From Leptospira sp. B5-022 (lineage in GTDB: Bacteria > Spirochaetota > Leptospiria > Leptospirales > Leptospiraceae): DNA of 64,000 nucleotides. The notes under the pieces are model-generated. The model searched no databases. It saw only the letters and a program-made list of their open reading frames with translations, and was not told where the DNA came from. Positions 51,737-59,509 of this stretch are shown here, in pieces. The stretch covers positions 62,001 through 126,000 of the forward strand of contig NZ_ANIJ01000049.1 of assembly GCF_000347035.1 (NCBI RefSeq), written 5' to 3'. The first letter of the stretch is position 1; each line of letters starts with the position of its first letter. A program made the translations under genes and the position numbers.

Positions 51737-51751
51737 ATTCGTTAGACGAAT
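51737..51751. promoter_or_regulatory. Small palindrome in the divergent TPR-gene region
   Basis: ATTCGT-TAG-ACGAAT, perfect 6-bp arms, 24 bp before the start of the minus-strand TPR-like gene and 78 bp before the plus-strand one. It could be an operator, but short palindromes also occur by chance. Confidence 0.25.
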
Positions 51752-51828
51752 AGAGTCCCTCGCTTGAGAGTAGAGAGAGTGAAGATTTCGCTTTTTTCGA
51801 TTCCAAACCCTATACAAGTCCGGGGATT

Positions 51829-53844
51829 ATGAAACACGCAAGCATTATTCCGATCCTTCTGGTATCCCTTCTGGATGCAGGTGCCTTACTTTCTTCTCCC
51901 CGTAATACAAACACCGTTTTCGTATGTAGGGACACCGATTCTTCCGGAAGGGCAAGAGCCGTGTGGCCGGCCTATTATTATTCTCTCGGATTAGAGAGTT
52001 TGAATAAGGCCAGGAATTCGGAAGGAAGAGAAAGAACAGAAGAGATCATAGAAGCTGTCCGAAATTTCCAGGATTATATCCGTTGTTCCGAATCCGTAGG
52101 ATCTCCTGTTTCCGCGGTGTTTCGTTGGAATAAGGCGTTGGCGCATTATTATTTAGGACAGTGGAAGGACGCGGTTTCCGAACTGGACTTGGCGGAAAAG
52201 TCAGACCCATATTTTAGAGAATCCTATATTTTGAAAGGTACCATTCTTTTAAATAGCGGAGAATATGAAAAGGCTGCGACCTATTTAGAAACTCATCTGA
52301 GTAAGTTTTCGGAAGATCCTGATTTCTATTATTTATTGAGTTCTGCCGAGCTTGCTTTGAAGAATGATGCAAAATCCGTTTTGTATTTGAGTTCTCTCAG
52401 AGATCTGATCAAACAAAAAGATTCCAATCCTAAATATCCCGAATTCGTTTATTTATCTCTAGGAAAGACGTATTTCGCTTTAGGCCAAAATACGAAGGCA
52501 CTCTTTTATATTTCCGGTTATTTGGAGATGAAACCTGAAAACTGGGAAATCCGATTTTTACTCGCGAAAATTTTGGACCAGCTAGGCAAGTTTTCTCAAG
52601 CAAAAAAACAACTGCAAAGAATTCTGCAGGAGATCCAAGGAAATTCTTCCGTGGAGCTGATGTTGGGGGAAATGTACTTTATAGAAAGTAGATCCATGGC
52701 GGCGGGTTATTTCGAGGATCTAAAAAAGAAAGGAAAGTTGAATAAGGACGGGGTCCTTTTCGGGCTTTATTCGGTACTAAATTCCAAATATTCGGATGCT
52801 AGACGTATTCTCTTTCCTTTAAAAGAAAAATTTCCCAAACGATTATCCATACGCCTCGGGGTTTTGGAGATCCAAAAAAGAGATCCAAATATTAATAAAA
52901 AGGAATATATTAAAGAATTGGTAGAAGTCGCCTCCATTGCGCTCCAATCCCAATTGACCACCCTTGCGGAAACTTTACTCCTTGAATCGATCAAGATCAC
53001 GGAAGAAGAAAAACTAGATCCTCGCATTCTTGCGGAACAATACGACTTTTTAGCGGGCGTATACGAACAATCCGGTTCCGTATTTAGATCCATCATTTCG
53101 GTTCGTAAAGCGATCCAATATACTCCCTCACCGGAGGATTCTAAAAAATACGAATTACATTTGGCGTTTTTGCTAAGAGGAAATCCTCCCGGAAAGGTCC
53201 AGGAATCGGAAGAGATCATACAGAATATTCTCAAAAATGATCCGAACAATCATTATGCGTACTATCTTTTAGGGATCGTACTATTCCAATCCGATAAATT
53301 GGAGGAGAGTCGGGGGGCGTTCGAACAAGCGATCCGATTGGAACCTAAATCTTCCGTGTATCATTTTTATAGAGCTTCTGCATTGGAAAAATTAGGAAGG
53401 ATCCCGGAGATGGAAGCGGACCTTCGTAAGTCTATGGAGTTAGATCCTGAAAATCCGATCGCATATAATTACTTAGGTTATCATTATTCCGAAAAGGGAA
53501 TCCGTTTGGACGAGGCACTTGATCTCATCCGAAAAGCGGTGGAGCTTGCTCCCGATAACGAGGCTTACCAAGATAGTTTAGGCTGGATCTATTACAAAAA
53601 GGGAAGAGTGGATGAGGCTCTTTTACATTTGAATCTTGCCTTTCAAATTTTACAGGATAAAAACGAATATGATCCTACTATCTGTGAACATTTAGGCGAT
53701 GTTCATCATGAAAGAAGAGAATTTGCTGATGCCAGAAGATTCTGGGAAAAATCGGAAACTCTTTTTCAAAAGAAGGAAGACAAACTTCGAATTCGGGAAA
53801 AATTGGAGAGGTTAAGAACGAATCCGGTCTCAAATAAATCATAA
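51829..53844 (+). CDS. Tetratricopeptide-repeat protein, 671 aa, paired with a LolB-like lipoprotein
   Basis: A signal-like N-terminus (MKHASIIPILLVSLLDAGALLSS) precedes many TPR units. Clear ones are WNKALAHYYLGQWKDAVSELDLAEKSDP (about 102-129), YAYYLLGIVLFQSDKLEESRGAFEQAIRLEP (about 477-507), a unit near IAYNYLGYHYSEKGIRLDEALDLIRKAVELAPD (about 543-575) and YQDSLGWIYYKKGRVDEALLHLNLAFQ (about 579-605). The last two resemble a TPR protein that sits directly before lolB in many proteobacteria. The stop overlaps the first possible ATG of the next gene (TAATG). TPR scaffolds bind other proteins; the partner here may be the downstream lipoprotein. Confidence 0.82.
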   Translation: MKHASIIPILLVSLLDAGALLSSPRNTNTVFVCRDTDSSGRARAVWPAYYYSLGLESLNKARNSEGRERTEEIIEAVRNFQDYIRCSESVGSPVSAVFRWNKALAHYYLGQWKDAVSELDLAEKSDPYFRESYILKGTILLNSGEYEKAATYLETHLSKFSEDPDFYYLLSSAELALKNDAKSVLYLSSLRDLIKQKDSNPKYPEFVYLSLGKTYFALGQNTKALFYISGYLEMKPENWEIRFLLAKILDQLGKFSQAKKQLQRILQEIQGNSSVELMLGEMYFIESRSMAAGYFEDLKKKGKLNKDGVLFGLYSVLNSKYSDARRILFPLKEKFPKRLSIRLGVLEIQKRDPNINKKEYIKELVEVASIALQSQLTTLAETLLLESIKITEEEKLDPRILAEQYDFLAGVYEQSGSVFRSIISVRKAIQYTPSPEDSKKYELHLAFLLRGNPPGKVQESEEIIQNILKNDPNNHYAYYLLGIVLFQSDKLEESRGAFEQAIRLEPKSSVYHFYRASALEKLGRIPEMEADLRKSMELDPENPIAYNYLGYHYSEKGIRLDEALDLIRKAVELAPDNEAYQDSLGWIYYKKGRVDEALLHLNLAFQILQDKNEYDPTICEHLGDVHHERREFADARRFWEKSETLFQKKEDKLRIREKLERLRTNPVSNKS

Positions 53845-53861
53845 TGGCCGGGAGGACTGTT

Positions 53862-54671
53862 TTGAGAACAAACCATTTAAACCGGATCTTTGTATTCGGA
53901 TCACTTTACTTTTTTATTCTATTGTTCCAATCCTGTGTGACGACGGATATAGAAGAGATCAATTTTCGTCAAAAGGGAAAAATAAAATTTTGGAGCGCAA
54001 AATCCAAGGAAGGTTCCAAATATTTAGAAGCGCTTCGTAAATTAGAAGAATCGAATACTTCTTATACGGGAGAGTTCGATATAAGGATACAGAATTTTTT
54101 TCCTAAAAAGGACGTATTCTCTTTGGCGGGAAAGATTTTTTACGATAAGCCGTCAGGCAAAATGCAGATAGAACTGACCGATCAATTATTCGGGATCAGC
54201 GTTTCTAAAGTGTTCAGCGACGGGCAAACGATCCGTATCAAAACGGTTTCCGTGGATAAGATACATGAACAGGCCATGGACGATATTATACTTTCCGATC
54301 CGAATACCAGAAAGCAGACAGTAGTTCCTTTTCCGGTGATCTATTATCTTCTATCCAATCGAAATGCGGAATTGTTCAAGCCACAATGGACGCTCGTTCA
54401 GCCGAACGATGGAATTGTGCTCGTCAGAAAACCGGGAGAAGAATGGACTTACTACACTGCGGAAAATGGTATTCGTTCCGTGGAATGGGATTCCAGCGGG
54501 AAGAACGTAAAAGCAGTCACGAGTGTCCAAGGAGAAGTTGAATTTCCTCCTAAAACAACGATCACTCGTATCGTTTCCAGAGCGGATGGAGCCGATCAAA
54601 ATCGTATCGAGATCAAGATGAAAAAAGTATCTCGCATTGATAAATTGAACGAAATGTTGTTCGGATTTTAA
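53862..54671 (+). CDS. LolB-like outer-membrane lipoprotein (tentative)
   Basis: 269 residues from a TTG at 53862, which has GGGAGG 6-7 bp upstream; the ATG at 53844 overlaps the preceding stop. FVFGSLYFFILLFQSC is a lipoprotein signal. The mature part begins FRQKGKIKFW and has a beta-rich order: SYTGEFDIRIQNFF (about 65), DVFSLAGKIFYDKPSGKMQIELTDQLFGISVSKVFSDGQTIRI (about 83-125), then QGEVEFPPKTTITRI. This matches the general pattern of LolA/LolB-type half-barrels that carry lipoproteins to the outer membrane. Similarity is by pattern only. Its place after the TPR gene mirrors TPR-lolB in proteobacteria. An enoyl-CoA hydratase follows 17 bp later. Confidence 0.6.
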   Translation: MRTNHLNRIFVFGSLYFFILLFQSCVTTDIEEINFRQKGKIKFWSAKSKEGSKYLEALRKLEESNTSYTGEFDIRIQNFFPKKDVFSLAGKIFYDKPSGKMQIELTDQLFGISVSKVFSDGQTIRIKTVSVDKIHEQAMDDIILSDPNTRKQTVVPFPVIYYLLSNRNAELFKPQWTLVQPNDGIVLVRKPGEEWTYYTAENGIRSVEWDSSGKNVKAVTSVQGEVEFPPKTTITRIVSRADGADQNRIEIKMKKVSRIDKLNEMLFGF

Positions 54672-54688
54672 TATTAAGGAAAGTGAAT

Positions 54689-55453
54689 ATGTTGGACGTG
54701 GAAAAAAACGGTCATATTTTAGAACTTTATATCAAAACAAACGAGACCAATTCTTTAGGCAGGGAATTTTTTCGAAAATTTAGGGAAGTCCTGGAACAAG
54801 CGGAAAACGATAGATCCGTAAAATCCATCATTCTTTCCGGAAGGAACGATAAGTTTTTTTCCAACGGATTCGATCCGGAAATTTTCGTGGGTAAAAACTT
54901 GGAAGAGATCAAGGAAGTACTTCGAGAAGCATTAGGTGCCTGCGGAAAAGTTTTATTCTCTCCTAAACCTGTGGTTTGTGCAATGAACGGTCACTCAATG
55001 GGAGTGGGAGCGGTGATTGCTATATTCTCCGATTATAGAATCCTTGTGGAAAAAAAAGGAAGATTAGGTTTTCCTGAATCTTTGATCGGTATCAATTTCC
55101 CGTCCACTGCCGGAACCGTTCTGAAAGATCTAGTCGGAATGAAAACCGCAAGAGACTTATTGTACAGCGGAAGAGGTTTAAAAGCTGATGAGGCTGTAGA
55201 GGTAGGACTGATCGAAGAATCTGCCACTCCGGAAGTAGTAATTCCTAAAGCCAGAAAATGGTGTTCTCAATTCCAAGACATGGCAATGGAATCCGTAGTT
55301 GGCGTGAAAATTGCTCTTAGGGATTCCCAACGTTTGCTTGCGGATACTTTAGAAAAAAGAGATGTAGAGCTTTTGGCACAAGCGATCGCTAGCGCAAACG
55401 GACAGGAAGGAATGAAATCCATTCTAGAAAGAAGACGCCCAGTCTTTACTTGA
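54689..55453 (+). CDS. Enoyl-CoA hydratase/isomerase family protein
   Basis: Crotonase-fold protein, 254 residues from the ATG at 54689, with AAGG 9 bp upstream; a GTG two codons earlier is also possible. Typical pieces are SGRNDKFFSNGFDPEIF (about 50-66), PVVCAMNGHSMGVGAVIAIFSDYRI (about 96-120) forming the oxyanion hole, and FPESLIGINFPSTAGTVLKDLVG (about 129-151). The Glu of the hydratase active pair is present in the FPES stretch, but a second Glu near SDYRI/ALN is not clear, so the precise activity (hydratase, isomerase or other) is open. Closed by two hairpins. Confidence 0.88.
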   Translation: MLDVEKNGHILELYIKTNETNSLGREFFRKFREVLEQAENDRSVKSIILSGRNDKFFSNGFDPEIFVGKNLEEIKEVLREALGACGKVLFSPKPVVCAMNGHSMGVGAVIAIFSDYRILVEKKGRLGFPESLIGINFPSTAGTVLKDLVGMKTARDLLYSGRGLKADEAVEVGLIEESATPEVVIPKARKWCSQFQDMAMESVVGVKIALRDSQRLLADTLEKRDVELLAQAIASANGQEGMKSILERRRPVFT

Positions 55454-55461
55454 ACTGAATT

Positions 55462-55507
55462 GCCTGGGATTTTTCCCAGGCTTGTCCGATATCGGGTCCC
55501 GGTATCG
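55462..55507. terminator. Two consecutive hairpins between convergent genes
   Basis: First stem GCCTGGG / CCCAGGC (55462-55481) with a 6-nt loop. Second palindrome CGATATCGGG-T-CCCGGTATCG (55487-55507) with one mismatch. They fill the gap between the enoyl-CoA hydratase and the convergent flavoprotein gene, and could stop transcription from both sides. Confidence 0.75.
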
Positions 55508-55515
55508 AAGTATTT

Positions 55516-57210
55516 TTAAGAATGGAATAATTTCCCAGGGTTCAAAATTTCCTTTTGATCCAATACTTTTTTTAATCCGTTTAGGGCTTCAATCCCAGGT
55601 TTTCCTAAACTAGACTCGTACCATTTTTTATGATCGAAACCGACTCCATGATGGTGACTGATCGGGACTTTAAAAGAAGTGAATGTATCCGAAACGGCTC
55701 TTTTCATTTTAAGCCATTGATCTTCCGGTTTTTTCGCATCCATCGGAAATAAGATCGTATAATACAAACAAGCTCCTTCGTGATAACTATGAGATAAATG
55801 GCACATAGCGATCGAACCGGGGATTGAATTTTGTAGGGACTCGATCCCCGCTTTATGCAGATCTTCCAGCTTATCGTACGTACTGGAAGTTTCCATCGTA
55901 TCCACACCCATTCCGTGCTGCATGACATGATTTCTTAAAAACGGCATATTGTATCTGCTATGGATCCAATTTTGTCCCAGCTTTTCTCCCGCATAGATCG
56001 CTCCGCCTTTTTTCCAGAGTTTTTTAAGTCCTTGGAAAGAATGATCTACCTCTTGCCTTGATCCGTCTAGTCCCACTAAAATCACACATTTATTATCTCT
56101 TATTCCGGCCGCTCTCAGATAAGAATTTTGCAGGAATTTTTTGAATTTGCGGATGGGTGTATTCGTCTTTCCTAATTCTCCCAGATACTCATAGAGTCTT
56201 GTTTCATTCGCATCCGAAAGTCTCATCATAGAAGTTTTGATCTCTTCTTGATTTGTTTTTCTGATAAAATTGATGGAGGAAAGTAGGTCCGGAAATACTA
56301 AACCGAAATATTTTCTAGTCTCAGGGATCTTGTGGATCTTGACAGTAACTTCTGAAATGATCCCTAAAAGGCCTTCACTACCTGCTATGATCTGGTTCCA
56401 ATCGGGTCCGATAGAAGATGCCGGCGCTCTTAGGGTCTCTACTGTTCCTTTTGGGCTGATCAATTTTACTGCACTCAGGATCTCTTCTATTTTTCCATAT
56501 CGGTTGGATTGTTGTCCCGCACTTCTAGCTGCAACCCATCCACCCAATGTGGAATATTCGAAAGACTGAGGAAAATGGCCCAAAGTATAACCTTTTAAAT
56601 TCAGGCCGTATTCTAATTTGGGTCCATAGATCCCGGCTTGGAATGTGGCCGTCATGCTGATGGGATCGAAGGATACCAACTCTTTCATTTCGGTCATATC
56701 CAAAGAAATTACAGCTTTTTGTCCTTTTCCCTTCAGGACTTCCACGCCGCCCACTACGGAAGATCCTCCGCCGAAAGGAATAACTGTGATCTTATTCTTG
56801 GAACAATATTCTAAAATTTTAATGATCTCCGAATCTTTTTTGGGGTAGACCACTCCATCCACGAAAGACTTGAGAGTATTAAAATGAAGTCTGAGAACGT
56901 CGTAGTAGCTACGGCCGGCAGAGTGGAAAACTCTTTCGTATCTATCGTTTTTAAAATTATTTTTACCTACGATTGCGCTTAGGTTTTTGATATCATTCGG
57001 ACTTAATTTACTGTTCGGAATTTTTATATCTTTTAAGGAAACGGCAGGAGTTTCGCGGATAGAATCTAACTTGAATTCCCTTTGAAGAAGTTTGAGAATT
57101 TCTGGCATCTGCGCCTTTCTACCGAAGTCCTGATCGTTTGCACCCCAGGCATTCCATCTAAGATTGGATCTGGAATAGTCGATTTTGGGATTGAGCTCGT
57201 GGTAGAACAT
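55516..57210 (-). CDS. FAD-binding oxidase family, alkyl-DHAP synthase-like
   Basis: 564 residues. The FAD-binding (PP-loop) domain has [17 protein letters not shown] (about 142-158), [33 protein letters not shown]-like sequence (about 213-245) and [16 protein letters not shown] (about 275-290). The C-terminus has [22 protein letters not shown] (about 516-537) with a three-His loop. Both features are typical of alkylglycerone-phosphate synthase, which swaps the acyl chain of acyl-DHAP for a fatty alcohol in ether-lipid synthesis, and differ from D-lactate or glycolate oxidases. Bacterial homologues may have other substrates, so the reaction is inferred. A TGTAGGAA palindrome lies 98 bp before the start. 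Confidence 0.8.
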   Translation of the reverse strand: [564 protein letters not shown]

Positions 57211-57307
57211 AGGTCTTATCTCCGATTAATTAAAAACGTTTCCAATAAATACGAATCTTTCCAGAGGGCAAGGTAAAAAGGATATTCAATGTTGATCAAA
57301 TATCACA

Positions 57308-57323
57308 TGTAGGAACTCCTACA
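57308..57323. repeat. TGTAGGAA-type near-palindrome, fourth copy
   Basis: TGTAGGAACTCCTACA, 8-bp arms with one mismatch, between the flavoprotein gene and the SpoIIE phosphatase gene, 20 bp after the stop of the latter on the minus strand. Confidence 0.75.
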
Positions 57324-57342
57324 CCGCTATTCTAACGTAAGC

Positions 57343-59352
57343 CTAAAGACGTTTTTTCAACTCTGCGATCCTTGGATCATCGGGAGAAAGAATGGATGCC
57401 TCTTCCAATAACTTTTTGGCCCGTAAAGAATTGCCGAGTAATCTATAAATATCCGACAGGTTGATCAAATTTTTAAAATGGTCCGGAGAACGGACTCTTA
57501 ATTTTTCTCCTAGCTCCGCTGCGGATTTCAAAGATTCAGTGTCTTTTTTTTGAGTATAAACCTTTTTCCAAAGGATAGAAGAATAGAATAAAAGTTCAGT
57601 TTCAGAAGGATCCCAGGCAAGGGACTTCTCCGCCCACTCGGCCGCTTTTTTGAAATCGGATATTTTATCGTACCATTTGGACAAAAGTTTGGCTACTTGA
57701 GGAAAATAACGTTCCCCAACTATCCCCGATCTATGTAAACTTTCTTCCAGGATACGTATTGCTTCCTTTGTATTTCCCTTTTGAAAAGCGGACTCCGCTT
57801 CCGAAATGGATTTTTTGTCCTCTAAATACGGGTTTACCGAGGGATTATAAGAAATAGATAATATACTTAGATCGTCCGAAAGTTTTCCTCTGCTGATCAG
57901 TGATCTTCGGATCGTTTTTAATTCTCCGCCGCTTTCTTCCACCGAGGTTAAAAAGACCGTTTCGTCTTCGTTCATTACCCTTTTACCGGAAAAATCCTCT
58001 TCTAAGACTAGATCGTCCCTACCGTCGGATCCGCAGAAGATCGTATCTCCGGGGAGCATACGAAAAGTTTGGACCCGTATTTTGGACCCGAACATTTCAG
58101 AAATCCCTAATTTACGAATATTGGATTCCGATCCCAAAAACATAGCCTTTCCATCTCTGTAAAGAACAGGCCAAGGATGTTCCGCGTTGATATAATACAT
58201 CGCTCCCGTGGAATGTTCGACGATCCCTAAAACGGCGGAGATGAGCATAAATCCGTCGAATGTTTCGAATACGTTTTGAAGATCTATGAATGCTTCTTTT
58301 AGCCAGCGTTCCGGAGACTTGGATTGGATCTCGGGAGAAAGTCTAGTTCGACTAATGATAGAATTGAATACGGAACCTAAAACCAAGGCGCCACCCGCAC
58401 CTTGGATTGATTTTCCCATAGCATCCCCGTTGATGAATGCGGTATATTCCCTATCTCGGATATTAATTATGTAGGCGCTTAAGAAATCCCCGCCAAGTTC
58501 ATATTCCTTTTCTTTGAAGGAGAATTTTTTGAACTGATCCAGTAGGAATTCCACTTTGACCGACGAATTTTCGGAATTATCCAGTTTGATCAGAGGAGAA
58601 AGAAGTAAAGCGGTTAAAAAATAATCTCCATCCTGCTTTTCCTTTAATGCTTGGATCTGTAACATTTTTTCGGAGATCTCTTTATTACTTTCCTGGATCT
58701 TAAATCTACTTACGAAACTTACGAATCTGTATCTTTCTAAAATGACGGAAAATACAAGTGTGAGAAGATATGCGATCCCCAGGTTTTGCATCGAATATGC
58801 GGCCTGAGGAGAGCTTAAATTGGGAGAATAGATCAGGATAGAACTTATAAAAGTTAGAATAGAAAGTATTAGGAAAATATAATACGACTTTTTGGGAAGT
58901 GGAACGAACGCGATAGTGATCAATGCTATTTGGAGGCCTGATACGTAATTCGGATCGTCCGCTATTCTACCCGTAAAAAAGGATGTACAAAGTAATAGAT
59001 AGGCGATATATACGTATGCCATTTCTAAACTATATTTGCGGGTAGGGATCCTAAATAAAGTGTCCAAAAGAAGAAAGATTAAACTAAGAACACCTACTAA
59101 GGAGAAGCCGATCCGAAAATAAAATAGTTCCGGAAATTCTGGATGTAATTTTTGGTCCGTTCCGAATGCGAAACCCAGCCAAACGAAGATGGCAAGTATT
59201 GCACCCGGATATTGGATGCTGCGCGTTTGTCGTTTTAGATCTTCCGCATATTGATTCTCATATACGTCTCTATCCGGGTCTTTTTTTAAAAAACCTAGAA
59301 CAGAATTCCATTTGTTTGGAAGACTACCTGCCCGGGAGGAAGTATATGACAT
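57343..59352 (-). CDS. Membrane SpoIIE-type serine phosphatase with C-terminal TPR
   Basis: 669 residues in three parts. First, about six or seven membrane segments (roughly 48-215). Then a PP2C/SpoIIE phosphatase domain (about 270-500) with ELGGDFLSAYI (about 285), FINGDAMGKS (about 303), YYINAEHPWPVLYRDG (about 383) and FCGSDGRDDLVLEED (about 434), and KLSDDLSILSI near its end, giving the metal-binding acidic residues. Last, TPR-like repeats from about 515 (SISEAESAFQKGNTKEAIRILEES; KKAAEWAEKSLAWDPSE; SLRAKKLLEEASILSPDD). Such enzymes remove phosphate from anti-sigma-antagonist proteins in partner-switch signalling. The signal sensed is unknown. Confidence 0.88.
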   Translation of the reverse strand: MSYTSSRAGSLPNKWNSVLGFLKKDPDRDVYENQYAEDLKRQTRSIQYPGAILAIFVWLGFAFGTDQKLHPEFPELFYFRIGFSLVGVLSLIFLLLDTLFRIPTRKYSLEMAYVYIAYLLLCTSFFTGRIADDPNYVSGLQIALITIAFVPLPKKSYYIFLILSILTFISSILIYSPNLSSPQAAYSMQNLGIAYLLTLVFSVILERYRFVSFVSRFKIQESNKEISEKMLQIQALKEKQDGDYFLTALLLSPLIKLDNSENSSVKVEFLLDQFKKFSFKEKEYELGGDFLSAYIINIRDREYTAFINGDAMGKSIQGAGGALVLGSVFNSIISRTRLSPEIQSKSPERWLKEAFIDLQNVFETFDGFMLISAVLGIVEHSTGAMYYINAEHPWPVLYRDGKAMFLGSESNIRKLGISEMFGSKIRVQTFRMLPGDTIFCGSDGRDDLVLEEDFSGKRVMNEDETVFLTSVEESGGELKTIRRSLISRGKLSDDLSILSISYNPSVNPYLEDKKSISEAESAFQKGNTKEAIRILEESLHRSGIVGERYFPQVAKLLSKWYDKISDFKKAAEWAEKSLAWDPSETELLFYSSILWKKVYTQKKDTESLKSAAELGEKLRVRSPDHFKNLINLSDIYRLLGNSLRAKKLLEEASILSPDDPRIAELKKRL

Positions 59353-59509
59353 CTATTGAATCGAACTCCGTTCGGTTCAAGTCCCTTAAATAATTGGGAA
59401 TTAAGAACCGGGTCTAAGCAAAAAATATCATCTACTGATTTGGAGTAAAGAACTTGTATAATTTCTAATGTCTTGACCGACCGAGTTCTTGATTCCAAGC
59501 TGTGAATCT

